Below are positions 48,140 through 59,800 of a stretch of DNA of 64,000 bases, piece by piece; position 1 is the first letter of the stretch; the number at the start of each line of letters is the position of its first letter. The position numbers were made by a program, and so were the translations under genes. Origin of the DNA: Breviolum minutum Mf 1.05b.01 (Eukaryota; Sar; Dinophyceae; Suessiales; Symbiodiniaceae). A model generated the notes under the pieces. That model did no database searches, had not been told where the DNA came from, and saw nothing but the letters and a program-made list of their open reading frames with translations. Location: contig DF239891.1 in NCBI GenBank assembly GCA_000507305.1, forward strand, positions 62,001 to 126,000, in the 5' to 3' direction.

Positions 48140-50855
48140 CACGGAGGTCATACGACTTGGTCGGTTTGGGACACTTCTTATCAAATTCTTCTCCCTTGCA
48201 GCGCAAACAACGTCGCTCGAAGGGCCCAAGGCAACCTTGGCTGCACAGGTGGGCGTGGCGTGTGTACACATGCGTACACAATCTGAGAGTGTCAGGAGCA
48301 TGAGTGACATTAGTGTCATGGGTATCATCTTGATCATTCATGCTCAGTCCATCCCTCATCTCACCCAAACCAAGCAAGATATCTCTTCATCACATTCCTC
48401 ACGCCAGCTGTGACAAATACTCTGTGGTTCTTGGAATAATCCAATCTTGCCCAGCGAGGTACCACGATGGATGAGATGCCAATGGTCCCCGGGAGCCTCA
48501 GAAATGGGGAACAAGGTCTGAATAAAGAAGAGTGCAACGAGTGCAAAGAAGGCATGATGGCTGGGAATTACACTGAGCTCCATTCAACAGAATTATATAA
48601 TATGACAAAAAATATGGATAAACCAGGTATTCAAAGAAATTCGGAACCACCAAATCGTTGCTATGTATGGTGTCACTACTCGTTCTGCTTAGGCGCTGAA
48701 GCTGAAATAGTCAACTTGGAGATGTCAAACGTGGACCTTTGAACGCTTCCATGGCGACGATGCGACGGCTTCGACACTTCTCCTGTCTTGTCCTCTTGTC
48801 GCACTTGGTGATTTCCATGCGAACGACGTTTGGTCAAACGCAAATGTCAGACAAATTATAGTACTAATCACACACAAGTAACATCGAAGGTACAGGACGC
48901 AGAAAGACCTCAGCATTTCAACACTGGAGAATCCAGATCGGGAGGTTGCAAAACATTGCAAACTTTGCCAAATTTCAAATCTCAAACGGTCACGATTTAT
49001 CTGCGTGCCCGACGCCATCAGGTCTGGCTCGGACAAACGCATCATATCGCACCTTTTCACGGGGCTCATAGACCTCCGTGACATAGTCGTAAGCCTCACT
49101 CATCAGTGGCATCGATTTATGGATCGATCTACAATGATTACAAAGAAAACGCTACCGATCCACGCTTCTGTCACCCTGACCAAGTGGCAATCTGAATACG
49201 TTTGCATTGGGAATACATGCGCTCATTGGCTCCCAGGACCTTCTTGGGATCTGCTCCTTCCTTGTAGAAGGGATAGACATACCTCGTGTTCTGGAAAGTC
49301 GGTAGGGCTCAGTACCCTGGTTAGACAAAAATCCGCAAATCTCGGCAAATGTTGCACTACTACAGTTCCCAATTTCTTGTGTCCGAGGAACCAGGGGTCA
49401 TGACCCGTGCTGCAAGCCGACGCCTTCACACCGATGAGCATCGCCACCCAAGCCAACATTTATTCTATTAAAATAAATGTTCATTCATAATCATTCATAT
49501 TCGATCTGATTCTATCTCCTCTTCAAGACATTGAATACTTTGAATAGCAGGCTCCCTGCGGAATCCTGCACTCAGAAACACATCAAGAAACCCAAGAATC
49601 AGTTGAGTTTTGGTCCCACAGCCAAGCGACATTCGGCATTGGATAGCTGGGAGGCATCAAATCCACGTAAACTGGTCGCATCAAATCCCTGCACCTTGGA
49701 ATTCCAAAAGAATGGTGTTGTTTTCTATCGAGGGAATGTGAGGCATGAAAGATATGAAAGTCAAAGCCCATAGAAGAACTCCCCGGCTGCCAGCGGCAGC
49801 TTTGAGAAACACGTCGTTTTTTTGCTTTCAAAAGTGAAAATGTCTGATACTCTCCGTTCAACAGGCGAGAAACGGTTGCAGCAACTGCTCCTCAAAGTTG
49901 TGGCGAATCATCGTCTTATCACGGGCCTTCCAGCAAGGGAGCCGGTTCGGTCTGCAATGCACTAGAGGAAATAAAATGAAATTGTGGTTTTTTGCAATTC
50001 TTGCAATACAAGTGCGTACACAAGAAGAGGGCTGGACGTGTAGAGTCTAGAATCATCTAGATAGACTAAGAAATTCAAATGATTAAAATGCTGTTTGATA
50101 TTCATGTCAAGACTCTGTATTGAGGTCTTGATCCTGATCTTAGAATCCACAAATCCATGTCATGAAATTTCGCTCGCCTGATAACTCTCTTCTAGCGCCT
50201 CGGTGTGGAAACTTCAGCCGCACTCAGGAGGCCCAGTCAAAAAGAAGAATTTTAGCCGAAAAAACGTCAACTCAAAAGATCTCAAAAGTCCAAGGTTCCA
50301 AGAAGAAAAACACATCCACGCGCCAACTTTGCCCCTTTGCATTTGGGGATGACAAACCTCAGACTCTATCTGTCTGATCAACAGGGCACAAACATGGGCT
50401 TCTTTGTGATATTAAATCATATCCATATACTGTATATTGATACATGAAGTCAAATTCGTATGTTGTATGCGGGAACATACTAGCCGAGCCGGAGCTTGGA
50501 GCTTTCATCAAGTCCAGTACGTGTCAACTGTGTAAACAAGTTTCAGGAATTCCAAGTCAGCACCTGTCTACCTTCTGCGGAATATTGGCCGGGTTAAAAC
50601 GTTTGAAAAGTAAACAACGGGATGTCGCAAAACATGAATAAAGATCTTGCTGGGGAAGCAAGTGTTAGTGAGCGATGAGGCCGTCGCAGCCCGTTCGTGG
50701 GTATGAATTGGAACGGGAAACCCGGCAACCCTCAGGAAAATTTTCAGAAACATCCTTCGAGCTAAGCAACCCTTCACCAGGTTCTCGTGAATGTTTTGAC
50801 ACACCTCTGGCCACACCAATGCTCGTGCAGCTCCAACTATGAGCACCGCCACCGC
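48140..50855 (-). CDS. Tandem paralogue A, possible glycosyltransferase-like protein
   Basis: Exons recognised by comparison with copy B at 55.3-52.9 kb: about 50855-50768 (VAVLIVGAARALVWPEVCQN), about 49230-49195 (LGANERMYSQC), about 49105-49005 (YDYVTEVYEPREKVRYDAFV then RARPDG), about 48500-48400 (APGDHWHLIHRG) and about 48235-48140 (CKGEEFDKKCPKP). The order is the same in both copies. The GAARA start with a later RYDAxxRARPDG segment recalls type II membrane proteins of the glycosyltransferase/DUF7796 kind, but I cannot name the family. The upstream signal-anchor exon at 52.6 kb may belong to it. A 316-codon plus-strand frame overlaps its first recognised exon antisense. Confidence 0.6.
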
Positions 50856-52264
50856 CTTGCCTTGACCTCAAAGGCTGAAACTCTGTCGATCGTCCATGCC
50901 ACCTTTCTGGGTCAATTTTTTGAACTTCTAAATCAACAAAAGTTCAGCAAAATGATTTCGTCATTTCAAGTTATTTCTTTATCTTCTCTTGCGAGGGACT
51001 CAGTTTCTTCAAAAATCCCGGCCATCCTTGATCTCATGGATTGTCAAATAATCTTGAATGATGCTATGGATGTTTTCTGTATCGATCTGCTGTCAAGATC
51101 ACATTCATTTGTCATGCTAAATCATTCTGCAAAGGGGGTATTTATGGGTAGTACAGAAGTGGCCAAAACGAGATTTGTAGAGGGGTGGCCAATACATTTT
51201 AATAAATTTTGGTGTGGTCGTACTCATCTCCGATATGTTGCTGAGGACCCGTTTCTGCTTTTTGAAGAAATGGAGCAAAGAAAGCAAGTAAGCAAGCAAG
51301 GAAGGAAGCAAGCAGTTAAGCACTCAAGCAGAAGAGAAACAGAAACCTGTTGTAGACGTTGTAGACTAAACCCAATACAAAACGATGTTCAATTTTACAA
51401 CGTTGGTACATTCGAAATTCGAACTGAATCGCTGCACGAGCCTGCCAAGCTTGAACTGGTTTGGCACAAATTCACAAATTTCCACCGAGTCGCTGCCCGG
51501 CACTTTCTCCGACATCGGCACTGTGGGCGGCGCCGCGGCCAGGAAGCGCTGCTGCACCGAACTACAAGCACCTCAAAGACATCGACGAAGGTGACGGTGT
51601 CTGAGCGTCTCTTGTGTGAGTCAGTCGAAGTCGTGAGAGTGATGAGAGTATATGAGAGTGAGAGTCCAGATGTTTTCTGCCATTCAGAATCATTCGAACA
51701 CTTCGCAACTAGAGTTGCACATCTAGTGTGCAAATAATGCATCCCTGGGCACCCTTGTCCCTCGCATACTCGTCTGGAGATGCCAATAGCAGATATTTCT
51801 TCCACCTGAGAAGAGGTTATCAAAGCTAATTTGCGAAATCCTGTCAAGTTTCACACGTGGCAAAATATGTGATCAGTGATAGCTGTGATTACGGAGCTGT
51901 TCATCTTGATGTCTTTCTGTTGCGAAGCGGCCACCGACCCAGCCAAGCACTTAAGCACTTTAAACTTTTAACTACAAAAACATCCGTGATGATGCAGCAT
52001 GCATGGTGCCGTGATGACCTGCCCAGATTTTGTGTTTTGCAAACCAAATGCGCTGCTCGACACAGTTGCATCACGCTAGCATAGCAACTGCATCCAGCGA
52101 AAGAGCCATCCCCCACCCATTGGTTTCGAATCTTCATGTATATATTATCCAATTATCTATAGATATTTATATTTATAGTAATTATAGTCTTAGTTTGTTC
52201 ATACATGATGGATTGTAGATTATTATAAGTGGATAAAAACTTATCATCTGCCAGATCTTGTTGA

Positions 52265-52616
52265 TCTCAAACCCTTCTGCTGCCCCGTCACCTGTCGCAT
52301 TCCAAGACCAGCATGCCATAATCTTTGCTTTTGCCTCCACAGGATCACTCGGTGCCATGTCACTGCACATGGAATCCCAGAAGTTTGGTTGCCAGATTGT
52401 TTTACATGCAAATCGAACACTTGACCAGACACTTCGATCTTCGAAGCCAACGAATGAGCAAGTTGAATTAGATTCAACAAGGTGAACGAGGTGCACGAGG
52501 TGAAATGAAACATACGATAGAAGGACAAGCAAGAGGGACGCAAACAAAATCAATGAAATTCGTAATTCCATCGCATTCCCTTCTTGGCCTCCACGATGAG
52601 GAGGGTCAATCTTCAT
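52265..52616 (-). CDS. Signal-anchor first exon, probably of paralogue A
   Basis: The frame starts near 52616, with a likely start at a Met 16 codons in, followed by a strong membrane segment (MELRISLILFASLLLVLLSY) and a Cys- and Trp-containing luminal stretch (FGEF-free; CKTIWQPNFWDSMCSDMA). The layout is that of a type II membrane protein, which suits a Golgi enzyme. It sits between copies A and B in the same direction. No counterpart was seen upstream of copy B, so it may also be a separate small gene. Confidence 0.45.
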
Positions 52617-52959
52617 TTTCCTCGATGCCCGTCAGCTGCAGCCGGACTGATGGATGTAATGAGTAGCATTCAATCGCTGTCTAATTGGTCACGGCACTAG
52701 TGATGGATACAGCTGCCACATGTACCCGTGCTGTGGATACATCTGCAAACAACACTGGATTGATTCCAGATTCCATCGACCAAAGCTTCTTACCAAAATG
52801 TAGGTAGAGGAGAAAAGATGGAAAAAAAAGGTGTCTCATGGTGTCTCATCTGTATCTCACACTCTTCACATAGCTATGATACGGGTTCAACCAAGGTCTC
52901 TTCCTGAACAATTGTGACAATTGTGACAATTGTGACAAGTGTCTTTGCAAAAGAGAGAG

Positions 52960-55300
52960 GTTTTTCCCGCGCAACCACAGCTCGGACAGCCACATCTGTC
53001 ACGTTCATGGTGTTTTTTGGACACAACTCATCGTATTCTTCGCCCTGACATCGCCTTGGCACCCAGAAAGGCTCTCGGTTCTAGATGTTCTACAGGTTGA
53101 ATGCAATTTCACCATGGCACCAATTTGTAAAACAGAAAGTCCTGTCATGAACAAAAGTATGCAGTGACGTCTGTATACGATTGCAACCAATCTGCCCGCA
53201 ATCACATTTATGCAATCGCCAGTCAAAAAAGTACATACGGTACGGTACATGGATCAACAGGCCGTATAGTAGATGTATAGAAAAAGATAAAAGATGTCCA
53301 GACACAAGCAATGTCGACGCTTTGGTCCACTGCAACCTGCATCGGTCGACGGAATTTGAGGGAAGTGCAGAAGTGCATGGCTGCCTCGTACACAAATGAC
53401 GTGTTTTTTCGAAAATGCCTCGATGTACGATGTGCCAATGATCTCCAGGTGCTGTGGATGCCGTCGTGATCCTGGAGAGGTTGAAGTGCGAAATTGGCGG
53501 TACATCGGAGAGGTAGATGCTGTCAGGTCCTCAGCTGCACAGATGCCTCTACATATTGGTCATTTGTGATCTCAAAAGGGAGATGGCATCATTGTGATCC
53601 CATTGTAAAGTACCGCTAGCACGGGGATAACCATTCCTATATAACAAGAAGACACCTTCAATGTAATTCCAATGTAATACCCCTCTGATATTTCACTGCT
53701 GCCTGCAGTTGAGGAACTAGCTCGAATGATTGCATCATATCTCAGCTGTTGTTGTGGCTCATAGACATTTAAAACATAGTCATAAGCCACTTGCTGTCCT
53801 GAGTGTTTGGCGAAACCAGCATTCTCGGAGTCCAATTCACAAGTTGGGAGTCACAAACGTTGCGAACATGGCTTTGACCAAGTGGCTGTAGCATTGGGCG
53901 TACATGCGTTCACTGGCACCTGAAATTCACAAAAAAAATTGATTTGCAGTGTTTTTTGGCCATCCACTTTAGGTCTTGTAAGCTGCGGATTTATTTGCAT
54001 CCCACTGGAAGCCAAGTATTACAGTATCGGAGTTTGAAAGTGATTTCCTCAAAATCAGAACACAACGAGACAAGCAGAACTGAAACTATTGTGCGAAGGG
54101 TCTTGCAAGTCAAAAAGTTGCAATTTACAGCTCTAAAGATTCTTCAAATGGACAGCAGTGACTGTAGTGACTGCAGTGACGACGTGCTTCTTACATTGGA
54201 TGTGTTTCTTCTGCATTGCTGCATTCCCCCAACCTGGTACGTTCCACAACTCTGTCTGCACAGCATAGCTCGGCTCACGCCCAGCACTGCAATTGTGGTG
54301 CTTTGGCATCTCGTATGTAGGAGGCATGAACCTAAGTTCAGCAAATGAAAGTACAGAAATTCAAAAAAGAATTCAAGAGATACTGAACACACAATAAGGA
54401 AATCACTTTCCGAATAGAATGGCATGTAAAGAAACGAAACTGACACACAGACTTCCAGGGCCCCCCACTCCGTGTAGACTGGATTCAACAAGTCCTTGCA
54501 ATACCTAAGCATTTGATGCATTTGAAGAATTTGATCATCCCACTGTCATCTTTCACAAAGAAATAACGAGTTTCGATTGCTTTTTGGTGTGAAGCGACTC
54601 GAAGCCCGAGGCCTGTGCTGAAGCTGCGATGCTTCCGCATCGCGCTGTACCCGCCACATGCTGATCTTTCCGTCCGGCGGATCATCCAAGGCCAAGAATA
54701 AAAAGACCTGCTGTGAATTTATCACATTCACAGCAGGGGTGGTTCATGACACAAACTCTCGAGAAATATGATGCAAAAAGATGCCAAAAGATAAAAGTGT
54801 AGAAGTTTTGGAGCACAATTTATAAGATAATGGTCACAAGGCTAGCACAACATGCAGCAACAGTCAAAAAACGTCTCGTTCGGCCAGAAGACATCTATGT
54901 CCCAGCGTGGTTGCCCAGGGTCTGGCCTCCTTGGACTATGGGTTTCGAATGGTTTCGTACTTCCGGAAGTAGCAGACATGCGAGCAGAACTATTGTTTCA
55001 CATGGCGATTCACGACCAGATGAATCAAATGTGGTAGCTATCTGATGACGGTGAAAACACAGCTCTCTACAAATTTCAGGAAATGCTCTCTTTGCATTGC
55101 GACCAGGTGAAACGAAATTTTGAGATTGAGATGCCCCCCAAAATGCCACATTGCCCAAATAAGTAGCTGATTTGACCGTCCTGATCGCTTCAAGAAAGTG
55201 AGTGTGAATATTCTCACAAACAGCTGGCCATACCATAGCCCGTGCAGCACCAATGAACAGAACTGCAGCACGAGCATTGCCCACTGGAGTGTCTGAAGCT
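52960..55300 (-). CDS. Tandem paralogue B, possible glycosyltransferase-like protein
   Basis: Exons: about 55300-55185 (AAVLFIGAARAMVWPAVCEN), about 54715-54620 (VFLFLALDDPPDGKISMWRV), about 53920-53875 (LGASERMYAQC), about 53805-53710 (YDYVLNVYEPQQQLRYDAII), about 53475-53410 (APGDHWHIVHRG), about 53060-52960 (CQGEEYDELCPKN). Each but the second has a recognised counterpart in copy A, 4.4-5.0 kb away, in the same order and strand. The LALDD segment in the second exon is typical of the acidic motif region of nucleotide-sugar enzymes. Function remains inference. Introns differ in length and sequence between copies, so the duplication is not recent. Confidence 0.6.
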
Positions 55301-55884
55301 GGCCTCGACCATGCCACGGTTCGAAGACTTGAAGAATAAACAGATCTCACGTTTAAAACTTTAAAACGTTTTCGTTACAACGTTTTCTTCTACATTTGGA
55401 TACCTTTCTGTGTCAGACTTTTCTGTCTCCAATGCTTCATGATCTTTCATACAAGTACATCTCTCTCATTTCCAGCTCTTTGGCTCTAGCTGCTATCCAG
55501 AAACTTTGAAGCTTTCTCTCGTGGATAAGGTGGATCTGTTGGAGGGTCTTCTTTGGATCCCTGGGCAAAGTGAATTGCTGCACACAATGACCCACTGCTG
55601 ACGCCACATGTCTTAAATCAACGATTTCCTCACTTCAAAGGAAGTGTTTCCGACTCAAAGCCCAGAATTGTAGGATAAATTAAATGATGGTCAATTAATA
55701 TTAACTATACATGCCTATTCCCAACCACGAATCCAACTTTCACTCCTAAATAAAGTATTCTCCAGCTACAAAGTCAAGGAAATTCTCACAGTTCATTCTT
55801 AGTCCTTTTTGAATTCGCGCAAATACGAACTTTTGATATTAAATCTACGCACATAAAACAGCATAAACTATATGAATCATATAA

Positions 55885-56184
55885 TCATATATATCTAATA
55901 TGTTTTTGTTTGAATTTCGTGTCGCAAAGGTTGTCTTCTGACATCTTCGAGGTGCCAGAAATAGATGTTCGATGTGCGGCTCCTTCGCCACCGGCGGCCT
56001 TTAGAGCAGTGCTCGTTGGGATGCGTTGATGTCTTTTGAAAGAAATTTTTCCAAATGTCTTCCTTTCAAAATACACCAAAAGTCTGGGCTGTTGATCCAG
56101 GCAGCCCAGTCGGGTTACTTCACATTTCTTGCAAATGAGCCACGGCTGTATTCGATACATCTGCAGCACCATGCCTAGGGTCAT
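55885..56184 (-). CDS. Small ORF of about 99 codons, unidentified
   Basis: It lies between the ilvA stop and paralogue B on the same strand, starting MTLGMVLQMYRIQPWLICKK and continuing with a basic stretch (FERKTFGKISFKRHQR). It is open to a stop at 55885. No family or splice evidence; it could be a small gene, an upstream exon of paralogue B, or chance. Confidence 0.3.
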   Translation of the reverse strand: MTLGMVLQMYRIQPWLICKKCEVTRLGCLDQQPRLLVYFERKTFGKISFKRHQRIPTSTALKAAGGEGAAHRTSISGTSKMSEDNLCDTKFKQKHIRYI

Positions 56185-56852
56185 CTCAAAAGCTTTGCGA
56201 TAGCTATCTCTATTTCTATCTTGATTCTATCTCTGTTCAATGGAATTCTGAGACCATCAAAGCTTCGGCACGATAAAGAAGCACCAACAAATCAACAAAT
56301 CAACAAATCAACCTCAACTTTTCTTCACTTCTCATAACTTCAACATTGACATCTCTCGCTTGGACTGGAGACGCGACCGAGTCACTGCCGAAGCCTCCAA
56401 AGCTCAAAAGGCCCAAACATCGCCAGAAGCGACCCATCGCCGTCGCCCACGTCGCCGTCTAAATCCATGGCGAGAGGCCGCGGCGAGGCATCGACTGACG
56501 AGACTGTAAACGTTGAAAGTGGGAGTTTTCTTTTCTTGCTTTTGCCCAGAACGACATAGATTTGACACTGTGTACTATGTACCAGGTTGAACTACCACAA
56601 TTGCAGAGGCAAAGGGTTTTGCATTTCCATACACACACACAAAAAGGAAGTACCATCATGCCTGCATTAGTGAAGCTCTCGCAATCATGGCTGCAGCAAG
56701 TGGGTCAGCCAAGCGGACAAAGGTAACTATCCAAGCCCGTCCATTAGAAATTGATGCTGTGGAATTCTAATGGCATTGCAAGTGCAATCCATATCAAAGC
56801 CGCAAAACCATGCTCAAGCATTCAAGAATATCTGCCTTGAGTGGAACAAAGA

Positions 56853-59800
56853 TCACTGCCTCATGAATTGAACTTCCAAAACTTCACCTCCCTCAATTTC
56901 TGTCTCCTTCCAAGAATATCCCTTGGACACCAAGTAGGCCAAATACTCGCGGAAGTGTGGTCGGGACTTGCTAGGCACCTGGCTGAGGGGAAGCAGATGG
57001 CGTTGTGGATGGGCTGAATGATTTTACGATGTTTTGTTACATGTTTTTTCAGAACGAACATTTTGGATGAAGTTGAACACTTCCACCCTATGACACTTTG
57101 AGCAAAAATACTCACATTGATTGCTTAGGCTTAGGCCTTAAGCTCTTGCAAATGCTGCAACAAATACAACTTGATACTTGATACAACATGATGCAACCTT
57201 CATCCTCCGTCATTATCCGACTTTTTAATACGGTCCATGTGGCACCTGCAACCCCACCAACACTCGAGCCACATCTGCGCCGTGGCCCCGATAGTGGAAG
57301 AGAGAAACGTTGAAATCTGGCAAAAACTCACCGAGTCAAACCGGCTCTGCAAGAACTTGCTGCACTTGAAATGCATCAGCAATATCCCGTGAAGAATTCA
57401 AACTGGACTTGTCACTCAATCCGTATCCATCGCCTGGTGGCAGCTGTTCAAGGAACCTCATCAAGGCTCCAGGCTTCTCGGGAAATTCAAAGCTGAAGAG
57501 CCCTTCCTGGCACAGCGACACAGCGGCCCCAGAGATCTGAAGATTCGCACACATCACACACTCCACACCTCCGCGGTGAGCTCCACCGGCGCACGGCCAC
57601 CTCTGCAACTTGGCGCATTTACGACATAGTAACAATACGTAACAATAGCAATATGACATAAGCCATCCCGTCATCCCGCCTATGAGACTCCGTCCATGGG
57701 TCTTGGCCAATTCGTTGTCACTAAGGTCCATGACGTCATAGCCTGCGGTCCTGAAGCCAATCAACTAAACTGACATGGAGCATTCGGCCGGGTAGGATGA
57801 ACTTTAAACAGAAAAAGAACCGTCCACAGACAGAAACGGTATTTGTCAAAAATCTTGTAAATCTTCGTTTATTTAGCAACAAAAAAAGGCGACAAAAGAA
57901 TTGTTCAGTCGAGCCGTTTGTGCACCTGATGCTGTTTATGGCAACCTGCCGATCTGCCTCCGATGTGGCCTAGCAAGCATACATCAGGACACGGATGAAG
58001 CAATCCACAGCATCTATGAGGGGTTGAAAGGATGTGCTGCGGACTGTATGCATACAAAGACTAAGATTTCGCTTCAGAAAAGCAATGACTGGAGCTGAGG
58101 AAGGCTCGTGAAGGTGACAATTTTAAGAAAGAAAAACATCTTCTTCAAGCTCTGCAGGACACCTGGAAGCTCATGAAGATACTGGCAGGATTTCCACCGA
58201 TGCGATAGGTGAACTCCTTGCACCAAAATCATGGATGCTTTGGATTGGGATGAGAAATTCTGAGAGACAAATCATCAAATCATCCACTGCTGTGAGACTT
58301 TCAAGATCTCTGTAACGACTCTCACTTCCAACACTAGAAGATCATAAAAGATCGCTACTGCTTCCGATGCTGCTTCCGATGATTACCCGTCACCACCCAT
58401 TGCTCCGTGACATTCCGCGGGAAGATGAAGCGATAGAAATCAATGAATGCACCTGGTAGAAGTCAATAAGCGTTGCCATTTCAGCATAACTGACAGCAAA
58501 CATTGGGACTCTCTACACAACTCTAGCAACACAAGACAAAAAGAATGAAAAATTACATGTCCTTAACCGCCGTCCAAACTTCTGCCTACGTCCCCGTTTG
58601 CCTGGCTTTTCCGGAATGCAGACTGCCTGGGCTACGTTGGAACCAAAAAAGTTCGCAGAAGGATTAAAGGCAAAGTTTATGGGTAATGAGGATTACAAGA
58701 TCCTATCCCGGTCAAGCTTCACTTCTCAGATTGATCTAGAATGTCAAATACCATCAAATACCTTGACCAAATTGCTCAGGCATTGTGGACCAGTAGGTTT
58801 AACCGATTACAGTAATTACGTTTAAGTCCAGATGCCTGCAATGGTTCAAGGGAGCTCCAATGAAGTTCCATCGTCTTTTTCACTGTACACAAAAGTAGCC
58901 ACAACATGTCGTGTGAATCTCAGTTTTGATCATTTCGCTTCAGACTTCAGTTACTTCAATTGTCCAGTTGCGATGTGCGTCTCGGAGGTATCCGCACGTT
59001 CCGAAACGAAGCGAAGCCGATCCTGAGCACTGCATGAGCGTCGTTCAAAGCAAGGCAAGGGCCAACTGAACTCAATCCAAAAGAAAAGTCAGGCAATCTG
59101 ATGAATTTTGTGAATATAAAGGACTAATTTTGAAGTCGATGAAGTGAGGCAAGCTTGAAGATTGAATCTGAATCCCATGCTTTCAAGTTTCAAAGTCCAT
59201 GTTGGCACCGCTGCTCACTGCTACCAAGGTCCGCCCCTGACATGACGACAGCACTCTTGCAATGTAATTTGAGAATTCAATCCGATCCGGGAAGACGAGA
59301 AGCTTGAGACTTATCATGAGAATCTCAAGGGCGACACCATGCTGCTTGGCTATTTCAACATGGATGCTGCTCCTAGATATAATTGCTGTCTTTCATACAT
59401 AACTGTGGTTGAACTGACAGTCAAGAGTCAATTGTGGAGGCTGCTTGCGTTCCGAAACTCTTGCATCATGCGATGAAGATGTAACAATGTAAGCATGACA
59501 AATCAATGAAAGTGAAATGATTTGAAAATTTCATCATATTTTATCTGTTCAGTCTCGTTCAGTCTGATCCCTCAGATCCACTTACCTTGCCCACCTTTCC
59601 GACGCCATTCTCAAAGGCATAGCGCTTCAGCCCAGCTGTTGCCAAAGCACCCGCAGGTTCCAGGACAACCCCTGCAATGCTTGTACCACGGAGTCAAACA
59701 CCACGTAATGATTTAGATTTTTAACAAGACAAAACGAAGACTGAAAACTTTGGAAAACAGTCGAAAACAAATTGAGTGACGATGTCTTGTCTCGAGAAAA

